DNA of 64,000 nucleotides, from NCBI GenBank assembly GCA_050259035.1, contig JBLMZW010000188.1:62001-126000 (forward strand), given 5' to 3'. The number at the start of each line of letters is the position of its first letter. Positions within the stretch are counted from its first letter, which is position 1. This document shows, piece after piece, positions 55,360 through 63,954 of this stretch. This stretch comes from JBLMZW01 sp050259035. GTDB lineage: Bacteria; Bacillota; Syntrophomonadia; Syntrophomonadales; DTU052. A program made the position numbers and the translations under genes. The notes beneath the pieces are model-generated. The model was not told where the DNA came from. It did not search any database and saw only the letters and a program-made list of their open reading frames with translations.

Positions 55360-56274
55360 TTGAGTTCCGCTCTATCGGGAGTCAAAATTACGGTTTTGGG
55401 AGGAGATAATAGAGATCTTATTCTTATAGCAGAATTAGTAACCCTTGGAGCTACCGTAACCGTTGTGGGATTTCCCCGGGATAAAATTAAACAAGGGGCT
55501 TTTATAAGCCGATCAATTGATGAGGCTTTACGTGGGACCGAGGTAGCAATTCTACCAATGCCCGGTATTGACGAAAACGGTTATATTAGGGCAGTGTATA
55601 CTGAAGAAAAATTGCAGTTAACAGAAAAAAGCCTAATGGGCATGGCGGAAAAAGGATTGGTATTTATAGGCACCGGCCGAACTTTTCTTAAAGAATGGAC
55701 TAACAAATTGGGAATTAAACTGTTAGAAATTGCTGAAATGGACGAGATCGCGATATTAAACTCCATACCCACCGCAGAAGGAGCAATTCAAATTGCTATG
55801 GAAGAACTAGACACTACAATTCACGGTTCCAAAGTAATAGTCCTAGGTCTTGGCAGAACGGGTACGACTTTAGCTAGAATGCTACGATCCTTGGGGGCAG
55901 ATGTAACCGTAATATCTGCCAGTGCGGTTGAGCTGGCTCGAGCTTACGAAATTGGCTGTCGCAGAGTACCCCTAGATGCGCTGGGTGATTCTCTCGACAG
56001 TATTGAAGTAATCTTTAATACCATTCCAGCGCTGGTGTTAGGAAACGAAGTTCTTCGCAGAATGTCCCAGGAAACCTTAATAATTGACATGGCTTCGGCA
56101 CCTGGCGGCACCGACTTCGAAGCCGCTAATTATTATGGAATTAAGGCAATATTGGCTCCGGGATTACCGGGAAAGGTGGCACCCCGGACCGCGGGTAAAG
56201 TCCTGGCTGAAGTGATCCCCAGATTAATTATTGAAGAGATGATAAATGCAGGCCATAAGCTTTTATTAGCTTAA
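55360..56274 (+). CDS. dpaA: Dipicolinate synthase subunit A
   Basis: DpaA (SpoVFA) with DpaB makes dipicolinic acid from dihydrodipicolinate in the mother cell during sporulation. The 304-residue product has an N-terminal domain (ALSGVKITVLGGDNRDL, in part) and a C-terminal Rossmann domain with GLGRTGTTLARMLRSLGADV near 163-182. TTG 55360, behind AAAGGAGG at 55345-55352, was chosen over an in-frame ATG at 55198. The upstream frame passes through the two hairpins and gives an unrelated extension. Confidence 0.93.
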   Translation: MSSALSGVKITVLGGDNRDLILIAELVTLGATVTVVGFPRDKIKQGAFISRSIDEALRGTEVAILPMPGIDENGYIRAVYTEEKLQLTEKSLMGMAEKGLVFIGTGRTFLKEWTNKLGIKLLEIAEMDEIAILNSIPTAEGAIQIAMEELDTTIHGSKVIVLGLGRTGTTLARMLRSLGADVTVISASAVELARAYEIGCRRVPLDALGDSLDSIEVIFNTIPALVLGNEVLRRMSQETLIIDMASAPGGTDFEAANYYGIKAILAPGLPGKVAPRTAGKVLAEVIPRLIIEEMINAGHKLLLA

Positions 56275-56289
56275 AGGGGAGGACAGAAA

Positions 56290-56883
56290 GTGTTGTTAGA
56301 AAATATATCAATAGGAGTGGTTCTCACCGGTTCACACTGTACAATTAGGGAGGTAATTCCGGAAATTAACAGGTTGAAAGACGAGGGTGCCAGAATAACG
56401 CCTGTCTTCTCCTATTCCGTGAATTATACTGATACTCGGTTTTATAATGTAGAATTTTTACGGGAAGAGATAACCAAGATAACGTCGGAGGAAATTATTA
56501 CTACCATACCTGACGCTGAACCTATAGGACCAAAAAAACTTTTTGATATATTAATCGTCGCTCCTTGCACTGGAAACACTTTAGCTAAGCTGGCCAACGG
56601 TATAACTGATACTCCGGCGTTAATGGCAGTAAAGGCCCATTTACGCAATCAACGTCCGGTAGTAATTGCCGTTGCTACTAATGATGGTCTGGGGATTAAT
56701 GCTAGGAATTTAGGTTATTTATTAAATGCAAAGAACATTTATTTCGTTCCTTTCAGACAGGATAACCCGGAAGAAAAGGCCAATTCTCTGGTCGCAAAAA
56801 TGGATTTACTTCTGGTAACGATTATTGAAGCTATGAAAGGTCGGCAAGTTCAGCCGGTCTTACTAGGTTCGGAAACCATCTAA
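56290..56883 (+). CDS. dpaB: Dipicolinate synthase subunit B
   Basis: DpaB (SpoVFB) is the flavoprotein subunit of dipicolinate synthase. The 197-residue product has the flavoprotein fold with GVVLTGSHCTIREV near the start, APCTGNTLAKLANGITDTP (about 97-115) and VAVATNDGLG. The start is GTG 56290, behind GGGGAGGA, 15 bases after dpaA. The pair shows that the organism can, or could, form heat-resistant spores. Confidence 0.95.
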   Translation: MLLENISIGVVLTGSHCTIREVIPEINRLKDEGARITPVFSYSVNYTDTRFYNVEFLREEITKITSEEIITTIPDAEPIGPKKLFDILIVAPCTGNTLAKLANGITDTPALMAVKAHLRNQRPVVIAVATNDGLGINARNLGYLLNAKNIYFVPFRQDNPEEKANSLVAKMDLLLVTIIEAMKGRQVQPVLLGSETI

Positions 56884-56984
56884 AAGTAATCCTAATTTCA
56901 TAAAACCGGCCTGCCTTCATCCTAATCGTTCCAACATATTAACTAAGTCTTATACTTTTCACGTATAATGAGACAATGATGCAT

Positions 56985-57012
56985 TTGTAAGGCTGACTTA
57001 ATATGCTAAAAT
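56985..57012 (+). promoter_or_regulatory. Possible sigma-A promoter of asd
   Basis: TTGTAA (56985-56990) and TAAAAT (57007-57012) are separated by 16 bases, 33 bases before asd. A second possible -10 box, TATAAT, lies at 56964-56969. Confidence 0.45.
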
Positions 57013-57045
57013 ACTTTTTAGATTTATTTTCGGGAGGTTATTTAG

Positions 57046-58059
57046 TTGGCTGGAATAAACTTGGCAATTGTTGGAGCGACCGGTGCTGTGGGCAGGGAAA
57101 TGCTAAAAGTTCTAGAAGAAAGGGAATTCCCAATCGGGAATTTACTTTGTCTGGCTGATCCGAGAGAAGCAGGGACCTGTGTTGAATATAAGGGAGAAAA
57201 GGTAATTGTCGAAGCAGCAGAAGCTGCAAAATTTAGCAATATAGACATAGCTCTTTTCGCTGTAGCCAGCGAAATAAGTGAAGTTCTTGGAGTAGAAGCT
57301 GCTTCCAGAGGTGCGGTAGTAGTTGATAATAGTTTTGCTTTTCGCTTAAATAAAGAAGTTCCACTGGTAGTCCCCGAAGTAAATGACTATGATATCGCCC
57401 TCCATAAAGGAATTATTGCCAATCCCAATTGTTCTACAATTATTATGGTAGTGGCAATCAATCCGATATACAAGGCGGCAGGATTAAAACGAGTAGTAGT
57501 ATCGACTTATCAAGCTGTATCAGGAGCAGGAAAAGTAGCTATCGACGAATTGGATGAACAGGTAAAAGCATATGTAAAAGGAAATGAAATAACAACCAGG
57601 GTATTTCAACATCAAATAGCATTCAATTTGATTCCGCATATTGATATATGGATAGATAATGGTTACACCAAAGAAGAAATGAAAATGGTATGGGAAACCC
57701 GTAAAATTATGCACATTGACGGTCTGAGGATCAATCCGACCACTGTTCGCGTACCTGTATTCAGAAGCCATTCGGAATCTATTAATCTTGAGACCGAAAG
57801 AGGATTATCAGTTGAAGAAGCCAGGAATATTCTATCTGCTGCACCGGGCGTAGTTGTTATGGATGAACCCGCAAATAACATTTATCCTATGCCTCTGCTG
57901 TCGTCCAATCGAGATGAAGTTTTCGTAGGGCGTATTAGGGAAGATATCTCCCTTGAAAATGGTTTGAATCTTTGGGTAGCAGCGGATCAAATCCGCAAAG
58001 GAGCGGCAACCAATGCTATTCAAATTGCTGAAATTCTAGTAAGAGACCACTTATATTAG
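57046..58059 (+). CDS. asd: Aspartate-semialdehyde dehydrogenase
   Basis: Asd makes aspartate semialdehyde, the branch point to lysine, methionine and threonine. The 337 residues have the NADP motif GATGAVGREML near 9-19, the catalytic Cys in NPNCSTI near 126-132, and His in the RVPVFRSHSESINLE region. The start is TTG 57046, behind CGGGAGG. It appears to have its own promoter, as a housekeeping gene after the spore genes. Confidence 0.96.
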   Translation: MAGINLAIVGATGAVGREMLKVLEEREFPIGNLLCLADPREAGTCVEYKGEKVIVEAAEAAKFSNIDIALFAVASEISEVLGVEAASRGAVVVDNSFAFRLNKEVPLVVPEVNDYDIALHKGIIANPNCSTIIMVVAINPIYKAAGLKRVVVSTYQAVSGAGKVAIDELDEQVKAYVKGNEITTRVFQHQIAFNLIPHIDIWIDNGYTKEEMKMVWETRKIMHIDGLRINPTTVRVPVFRSHSESINLETERGLSVEEARNILSAAPGVVVMDEPANNIYPMPLLSSNRDEVFVGRIREDISLENGLNLWVAADQIRKGAATNAIQIAEILVRDHLY

Positions 58060-58094
58060 TGTAGGGCAAATACCAAAAGAAGGGTGATGATGGG

Positions 58095-58973
58095 ATGGAA
58101 TTTCCGCGATTAATGACTGCTATGATAACACCATTTCAACAAAATCTAGAAATAGACTTTAAGAAAGCTCGCGAACTAGCTGCCAGTCTATTTAAGAATG
58201 ACAGCGGAGGCATTGTTGTATGTGGCACCACCGGAGAATCACCGGCTTTGGACAATAAAGAAAAGTTAGATTTATTCACTGCCGTCTTAGAAGAAGTTGG
58301 GGGTAAAGCTCAGGTTTGGGCCGGAGTGGGTTCCAATTCTACTCAACACTCTATAGAACTTGCCCGGCAAGCAAGTGGCCTTGGGGTTGATGGATTAATG
58401 CTGGTAGCACCTTATTACAATAAACCAACCCAAGAAGGACTATATCAGCATTTCGCGGCGATAGCCGAAGCGGTTAAACTTCCAATAATGCTTTATAACA
58501 TACCTGGTCGTACAGGTGTAAATATGCTCCCGGAAACGGTTAATCGATTGGCCAACATTGATAATATTGTAGCTCTAAAGGAAGCCAGCGGAATTATGGA
58601 CCAGATGTCTCATTTGAAGAATATCGTTCCTGATGATTTTATAATATATAGTGGAGACGACTCTTTAACTTTACCTCTAATGTCCTTAGGAGCACATGGC
58701 GTAGTAAGTATAGCCTCACATTTAGTTGGCCCTAGAATAAACAAGATGATTGAATCCTACATATCCGGTAGGATGGAAGAAGCACGATTGATTCATGCGA
58801 GTTTATTCAATTTGTATCGATCTTTGTTTATTTTGACCAACCCAATTCCATTAAAGGAAGCAATGCGCCAACTGGGAAAAGACAGTGGAATATTACGACT
58901 CCCTCTTTGCGAACCGGGTGCAAAAGAAAGAATCGAGATTGAACAGGTTTTGAAAGAATACAATTTTTTATAA
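58095..58973 (+). CDS. dapA: 4-hydroxy-tetrahydrodipicolinate synthase
   Basis: DapA condenses pyruvate with aspartate semialdehyde. The 292-residue product has the TIM-barrel signatures GTTGESPAL near 42-50, the Tyr in YNIPGRTG near 132, and the Schiff-base Lys in VALKEASG near 160. It follows asd by 35 bases. Its product feeds both DapB and DpaA-DpaB, whose genes lie just upstream. Confidence 0.97.
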   Translation: MEFPRLMTAMITPFQQNLEIDFKKARELAASLFKNDSGGIVVCGTTGESPALDNKEKLDLFTAVLEEVGGKAQVWAGVGSNSTQHSIELARQASGLGVDGLMLVAPYYNKPTQEGLYQHFAAIAEAVKLPIMLYNIPGRTGVNMLPETVNRLANIDNIVALKEASGIMDQMSHLKNIVPDDFIIYSGDDSLTLPLMSLGAHGVVSIASHLVGPRINKMIESYISGRMEEARLIHASLFNLYRSLFILTNPIPLKEAMRQLGKDSGILRLPLCEPGAKERIEIEQVLKEYNFL

Positions 58974-59000
58974 AATAATGAAATATTAAAAACTTCGTGC

Positions 59001-59046
59001 AGCAGGATTCCTGTATAGATTACCGGGAACCCTGCTATTTTATTAT
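59001..59046 (+). terminator. Hairpin after dapA
   Basis: AGCAGG (59001-59006) pairs with CCTGCT (59031-59036), with inner TTCC/GGAA pairing after one mismatch, followed by a T- and A-rich stretch. Confidence 0.6.
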
Positions 59047-59079
59047 TATTTTCACATGAGGAATATTCTGGAGATCATC

Positions 59080-59108
59080 TTGTACGAAGATGGTTCATTG
59101 TATATAAT
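59080..59108 (+). promoter_or_regulatory. Predicted sigma-A promoter of the RNase J gene
   Basis: TTGTAC (59080-59085) and a perfect TATAAT (59103-59108) are separated by exactly 17 bases, about 80 bases before the start codon. Confidence 0.65.
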
Positions 59109-59186
59109 TTAATAGTCTTATACTGTTCGGATTCTAGGGTACTGGGTTTCATGGGCGGACGACTTTCGAAAGTTAGGAGGTGCTTA

Positions 59187-60851
59187 ATGGCAGAAACAGA
59201 CAACAGAGTATTCGTGATTCCGCTTGGTGGCCAGGGTGAAATCGGGAAAAATATGATGGTCATCAGGTATCAGGATAGCATTATTGTAATTGATTCCGGT
59301 CTTATGTTCCCCGAAGAAGAACTTCTTGGAATAGACATTGTTATACCGGATATCACCTACCTCATGGAGAACAAGGATAAGGTAAAGGCTATCCTGTTAA
59401 CACACGGTCACGAGGATCATGTAGGAGCTTTACCGTATTTATTGAAGGAAATAGATGCGCCCGTTTATGGAAGCCGCTTGACATTAGGATTGGTTGAAGC
59501 GAAACTGAAGGATTTTCAGCTCGGTAGAACTCGTCTTATACCGGTCAGACCCAGAGAAACAGTCAATATTGGGCCTTTCGATGTCGAGTTTATTCGGGTT
59601 AGCCACAGTATACCCGATGCTCTTGCCATCGCTATATACACTCCGGTTGGAGTAATACTGCATACTGGTGATATCAAACTTGACCAAACCACCGTGGACG
59701 GAGAACTGGTGGATTTTCGCAAGTTTGCTGAGCTAGGGGAAAAAGGCGTATTGGCTATGATGTCTGATAGTACCAACGCTGACCGACCGGGTTATACGCA
59801 GTCAGAAAGAGTAGTCGGTGAAACCTTTGAGGAACTGTTTCGTAGATGTGAAGGGCGTATAATCGTAACTACGTTTGCTTCAAATGTTCACCGTATACAA
59901 CAGGCTATCACTACTGCTAATCGATATGGCAGAAAGGTAGCTATTGTTGGAAGGAGTATCGTTAATAATGTAACGATAGCTCGTGAATTGGGCTATATTA
60001 ATATTCCTTCTGGTTGCTGGATAGAGGTTGAGGATATCAATAAATATCCACCTAACCAGTTGCTTATAGTTACCACTGGTAGTCAGGGTGAGCCTATGTC
60101 AGCGCTTACCAGGATGGCTATGTCTGATCACCGTTGGGTAGAGATTCAACAAGGGGATACTGTAGTTATTTCAGCAACACCGATACCCGGAAACGAGAAA
60201 CTTGTTGCCAGAACGGTTGACCTGCTGTTCCGACAAGGAGCGGAGGTAATTTACGAAAGAACAACCGGAGTTCATGTCTCAGGACATGCCAGCCAGGAAG
60301 AATTAAAAATACTATTAAATCTAGTTCGGCCCCGGTATTTTATACCGGTTCATGGTGAGTATCGTCACTTAATGAGACATGCCAAAATAGCGGAATCTCT
60401 TGGAATAATCCGTTCAAGGATATTTGTGGCTGAGAATGGGCAGGTTATAGAACTGGGCAAGAAGAAGGCTACTCTAGCCGGAAAAGTTACTGCCGGCAGG
60501 GTATTGGTTGACGGATTGGGTGTCGGCGACGTGGGCAATATTGTTTTACGTGACCGCAAACAGTTGTCACAGGACGGAATAATTATTGTAGTCGTTACTA
60601 TTAACAAGGATTCCTGTTCTGTTATAGCCGGGCCGGATATAGTATCACGAGGCTTTGTGTATGTACGGGAATCCGAGCAGTTAATTGAGGAATCTAAAGA
60701 GAAAGTCCGTGATGCTCTCGCCATTTGCGCAGAACGTAAGATTACCGAATGGGCAACAATTAAGTCCCAGATACGTGATGTGCTTAGCAAGTATCTGTAC
60801 GAGCAGACGCGAAGAAGACCTATGATAATGCCTATAATCATGGAAGTTTAG
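59187..60851 (+). CDS. Ribonuclease J
   Basis: RNase J is a Firmicute ribonuclease with 5'-3' exo- and endo-activity. The 554-residue product has the metallo-beta-lactamase motif THGHEDHVGALPYLL (HxHxDH, near 72-86), the beta-CASP region with ISATPIPGNEK and the HVSGHA motif near 365, and a C-terminal domain. ATG 59187, behind TTAGGAGGTG, was chosen over ATG 59151. Its place after dapA matches Bacillus rnjB (ymfA), but I cannot tell rnjA from rnjB here. Confidence 0.94.
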   Translation: MAETDNRVFVIPLGGQGEIGKNMMVIRYQDSIIVIDSGLMFPEEELLGIDIVIPDITYLMENKDKVKAILLTHGHEDHVGALPYLLKEIDAPVYGSRLTLGLVEAKLKDFQLGRTRLIPVRPRETVNIGPFDVEFIRVSHSIPDALAIAIYTPVGVILHTGDIKLDQTTVDGELVDFRKFAELGEKGVLAMMSDSTNADRPGYTQSERVVGETFEELFRRCEGRIIVTTFASNVHRIQQAITTANRYGRKVAIVGRSIVNNVTIARELGYINIPSGCWIEVEDINKYPPNQLLIVTTGSQGEPMSALTRMAMSDHRWVEIQQGDTVVISATPIPGNEKLVARTVDLLFRQGAEVIYERTTGVHVSGHASQEELKILLNLVRPRYFIPVHGEYRHLMRHAKIAESLGIIRSRIFVAENGQVIELGKKKATLAGKVTAGRVLVDGLGVGDVGNIVLRDRKQLSQDGIIIVVVTINKDSCSVIAGPDIVSRGFVYVRESEQLIEESKEKVRDALAICAERKITEWATIKSQIRDVLSKYLYEQTRRRPMIMPIIMEV

Positions 60852-60874
60852 GTTATAAATAAAATTAAACTAAA

Positions 60875-60906
60875 ATAGGAGGATGCGATAATCCTCCTAT
60901 TTTTTT
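60875..60906 (+). terminator. Intrinsic terminator after the RNase J gene
   Basis: ATAGGAGGAT (60875-60884) pairs with ATCCTCCTAT (60891-60900), followed by six T residues. It is one of the strongest terminators in the window. Confidence 0.92.
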
Positions 60907-60922
60907 CCCCTTAAGAAGGAAT

Positions 60923-60951
60923 TTTACCAATCACGGTAAACTTATTATATA
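60923..60951 (+). promoter_or_regulatory. Possible promoter with inverted repeat before the HD-GYP gene
   Basis: TTTACC (60923-60928) and TATATA (60946-60951) are 17 bases apart. TTACC and GGTAA (60924-60940) form an inverted repeat that covers the -35 box and part of the spacer, a common place for a repressor site. Confidence 0.4.
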
Positions 60952-60964
60952 AGGGGGTAAGTAT

Positions 60965-61894
60965 ATGGGGGGGGCTAACAAAAACAAACTTATTATAAAT
61001 CTGTTCATACAGCTTCTTTTTATTACGCTGGTAGTCTATATTTCTCTTTTTCACGTCCAGTCACGCTATATTAGCCTGGCATGTATATGCATCGTTTGCA
61101 TCGGTTCACTTACCTTCACAGCTTTGTGGTTACTAAACCAGGTCTTTAAACCTATCCAAGGAATTAAAAAAACTGCTTGTTTAATAATGTCAGAGCCTCA
61201 ACCCTTTGTGTTCCATGAACAGGGAGAACAAACCATAAAGGAACTTGCTTCCGCATTAAACGATTTCCAACAGTATTATCAAAACATCAATCAGGAAATT
61301 GTTGAAAAACTCATTGAAAGTGAAGAAATGTTTATTCAAATGATATTCACAATAAATGCCGCTGTTGAAGCTAAAGATCATTATACCAGCGGTCATTCAG
61401 CCAAAGTTGCTGAATATGCCAGGGCAATAGTCGAAGAATTGGAGATACCGCAAGAAAAGGCTGAAAAAATTGTACTTGCAGCACAGCTACATGATGTGGG
61501 TAAGATCGGTACCAGCGAGTCTATTTTGAATAAGCGTGGGAAGCTAACTGAACAAGAGTATAGCGAGATTAAGAATCATTCCCAGGCCGGTAGGGATATA
61601 CTTGCCAATTCGTCAGCTTTATGGGATATAATACCTTCTATTTACTATCACCACGAACGTTTCGACGGCACTGGTTATCCGGAGGGATTAATGGGTGAAG
61701 AAATACCACTAGGTTCTAGGGTAATATCTGTAGCAGATGCTTTCGATGCAATGACATCGGATCGACCATATCGAAAAGCCATGTCAGGAGATGAAGCCCT
61801 GAATATTTTGATTAAAGAGAAGTCCAAACAATTTGACCCCATCGTAGTAGATGCCTTCCTTCGTATAGCCGAGAAGAAAGAGAATACAATATAG
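60965..61894 (+). CDS. Membrane-bound HD-GYP domain protein (predicted c-di-GMP phosphodiesterase)
   Basis: The 309-residue product has two N-terminal membrane helices (about 9-27 and 34-58), a HAMP-like linker (about 60-110) and an HD-GYP domain (about 125-300). I see HSAKVAEYA, the HD pair in QLHDVGKIG, and HHERFDGTGYPEGL with the GYP triad. It should degrade cyclic-di-GMP at the inner face of the membrane. With no periplasmic sensor domain its input is unclear. It lies outside the conserved rnj-tepA order. Confidence 0.9.
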   Translation: MGGANKNKLIINLFIQLLFITLVVYISLFHVQSRYISLACICIVCIGSLTFTALWLLNQVFKPIQGIKKTACLIMSEPQPFVFHEQGEQTIKELASALNDFQQYYQNINQEIVEKLIESEEMFIQMIFTINAAVEAKDHYTSGHSAKVAEYARAIVEELEIPQEKAEKIVLAAQLHDVGKIGTSESILNKRGKLTEQEYSEIKNHSQAGRDILANSSALWDIIPSIYYHHERFDGTGYPEGLMGEEIPLGSRVISVADAFDAMTSDRPYRKAMSGDEALNILIKEKSKQFDPIVVDAFLRIAEKKENTI

Positions 61895-62061
61895 CCGGCA
61901 AGTAATAGTTTACCTAATTGATGCACGAATGGGGATTAATGGTGCTACAACTATTTCATTTGGAAAGGTTATTATGCTATAATTCCTGATGGTAGGGCCA
62001 TTCCTTGTGTATTATTTAGTACAGGCTTGAGATCAAATTTAATTATAGGAGCGGATTGTTT

Positions 62062-62997
62062 ATGAGTATCTTGGTAGTAGGATCTGTTGCCTTGGACTCA
62101 GTTGAAACCCCTTTTGGTAAAGCAGATGACATACTAGGTGGTTCAGCAACATATTTTTCCACATCAGCAAGCTTTTTCACTGATGTAAATTTGGTTGCTG
62201 TTGTTGGAGACGATTTTCCAGAAGAACATATAGAATTTCTTAAGACAAAGAGTATTGATACTAAAGGGTTGGTTAGGGAAAAAGGTAACACCTTTCGTTG
62301 GAAGGGCAGTTACAGCTATGATATGAATGAGGCACATACGCTGGAAACTCACCTAAATGTCTTTGAGAAATTCCGTCCGTTAATACCTGAAGAGTATACC
62401 TCTTCGGAATACGTTTTCCTGGCCAATATCGATCCTGAACTCCAGTTGGACATACTTGATAAGGTCAGGAATCCTCGTGTTGTTGCTCTAGATACTATGA
62501 ACTATTGGATAAGCAACAAGCCCGAAGCAGTTAAAAGAGTAATGGAACGAGTTGATATAGTTATAATTAATGAGGGAGAAGCCCGGCAGCTTGCCCAGGA
62601 AACTAATCTGATAAAAGCCGCTATACGAATACTGAACATGGGAGTTAATACTCTGGTTATTAAAAGAGGGGAGTACGGCGTCATAATGTTTACTCATGAT
62701 TCCATGTTTGCCGCTCCCGCCTTTCCGTTAACCGATGTTAAAGACCCGACAGGAGCAGGAGATACCTTTGCCGGAGGATTTTTGGGATATTTGGCCAACA
62801 CCGGTAATGACAATGAGGCTTGTATCAGACAGGCAATAATATTCGGAAGCATCATGGCTTCATTTAATGTAGAAGACTTTAGTTTAAATCGAATGCGTAA
62901 TCTGACATATAAAGAAATCGAAACCCGTTTTAAGAGTTTTAAAACTTTAACCCATTTTGATTCCGCAATAATTAATCTAACCGCTCAGGCAGGGTAA
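62062..62997 (+). CDS. PfkB-family carbohydrate kinase
   Basis: The 311-residue product is a ribokinase/PfkB-type kinase with the N-terminal GGSATYFSTSASFF block and the C-terminal signature DPTGAGDTFAGGFLGYL (near 230-246) containing the catalytic Asp. The substrate is not known; sugars or nucleosides are typical. ATG 62062 was preferred over TTG 62056 because of its better distance to ATAGGAG. An extended -10-like TGCTATAAT lies at 61975-61983. Confidence 0.9.
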   Translation: MSILVVGSVALDSVETPFGKADDILGGSATYFSTSASFFTDVNLVAVVGDDFPEEHIEFLKTKSIDTKGLVREKGNTFRWKGSYSYDMNEAHTLETHLNVFEKFRPLIPEEYTSSEYVFLANIDPELQLDILDKVRNPRVVALDTMNYWISNKPEAVKRVMERVDIVIINEGEARQLAQETNLIKAAIRILNMGVNTLVIKRGEYGVIMFTHDSMFAAPAFPLTDVKDPTGAGDTFAGGFLGYLANTGNDNEACIRQAIIFGSIMASFNVEDFSLNRMRNLTYKEIETRFKSFKTLTHFDSAIINLTAQAG

Positions 62998-63008
62998 TAG
63001 TCGGGCAT

Positions 63009-63042
63009 AAAAGGAGCCTGTCAATTATGGCAGGCTCCTTTT
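63009..63042. terminator. Two-way terminator between the PfkB gene and ylzJ
   Basis: AAAAGGAGCCTG (63009-63020) pairs exactly with CAGGCTCCTTTT (63031-63042), a 12-pair stem with A and T runs on both sides. It serves converging genes and overlaps the ylzJ stop codon. Confidence 0.9.
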
Positions 63043-63262
63043 ATTGTTTAATCATCATCATCATCTCAATTTCAGTACCTGGTTGGTATTCAGGACGCAG
63101 GTAATCATTGGGATTAGACGAGATTAGTCTTACTATTGTAGCCCGGTTTTCCCCCCGGGGAAAGACTAAAAGTTTAGAAGCTTCCCCTAATTCTATTTCA
63201 ATTTCTTTGTATTCCTCAGGCCAGGAATTAAGGTATTGATCAACATCGGTAAATATTATCAA
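63041..63262 (-). CDS. ylzJ: YlzJ-like protein
   Basis: This 73-residue protein has the YlzJ pattern: an N-terminal IIFTDVDQYLN, a central WPEEYKEIEI and EASKLLVFPRGENRATIVRLIS, and a P-x-Y-x-P-G stretch near the C-terminus. The function is unknown. It begins at a TTG overlapping the tepA stop by 4 bases, and the tepA-ylzJ pair is kept in Bacillus, where it leads to spoIIIE. Confidence 0.8.
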   Translation of the reverse strand: MIIFTDVDQYLNSWPEEYKEIEIELGEASKLLVFPRGENRATIVRLISSNPNDYLRPEYQPGTEIEMMMMIKQ

Positions 63263-63954
63263 TTAACATGCCTCCCCGAATTTATGATGGTGTGGAGATG
63301 GGCAGTTGCTTCTTTAATTCCTCCTACCTCATCAATTAACCCGGATTCAACTGCATCTTTGCCTACCAATAATGTCCCAATGTCTCTAGCTAATTCGCCG
63401 GTCCGAAACATCAATTCTCGGAAACGCGTATCTGTTATTCGAGAATGGCTAGTTACAAATCTGATAACCCGATCCTGCATTTTCTCCAGATATTCGTAGG
63501 TTTGAACGACACCAATTACCAGACCGGTTAATCTTATGGGGTGAATTGTCATAGTAGCGGTATGTGCAATAAAGGAATAATTGGTGCTTACTGCGATAGG
63601 CACTCCTATACTATGTCCTCCACCCAGCACAATCGAAACCGAGGGCTTAGACATACTGGATATCATCTCTGCAATGGCCAAACCAGCTTCGACATCTCCG
63701 CCTACCGTGTTTAATACTATTAGTAACCCCTTAATATCCGGGTTTTCTTCTACCGCTACTAACTGAGGAATAATGTGTTCGTATTTTGTGGTTTTATTCT
63801 GCGGTGGTAGAACCATATGACCTTCAATTTGTCCAATTATGGAAAGACAATGAATTTCACTTTTGAAACCCGGCAATTCAAATTGTCCAAAATCCTTAAG
63901 AGTAGCGTTTTGCGCCTTGGGAGAATTTTCAGTTGTTTCCATTCTATTTTGCAT
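63259..63954 (-). CDS. tepA: ClpP-like serine protease TepA (YmfB)
   Basis: The 231-residue product belongs to the ClpP/TepA family, known in Bacillus as a protease active in spore germination or protein export. It has NTVGGDVEAGLAIAEMI, the nucleophile Ser region GGGHSIGVPIA and the active His region TIHPIRLTG. ATG 63954 follows GGAGGT on the minus strand. It lies near the right edge of the window and points left, opposite to the RNase J gene. Confidence 0.88.
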   Translation of the reverse strand: MQNRMETTENSPKAQNATLKDFGQFELPGFKSEIHCLSIIGQIEGHMVLPPQNKTTKYEHIIPQLVAVEENPDIKGLLIVLNTVGGDVEAGLAIAEMISSMSKPSVSIVLGGGHSIGVPIAVSTNYSFIAHTATMTIHPIRLTGLVIGVVQTYEYLEKMQDRVIRFVTSHSRITDTRFRELMFRTGELARDIGTLLVGKDAVESGLIDEVGGIKEATAHLHTIINSGRHVN

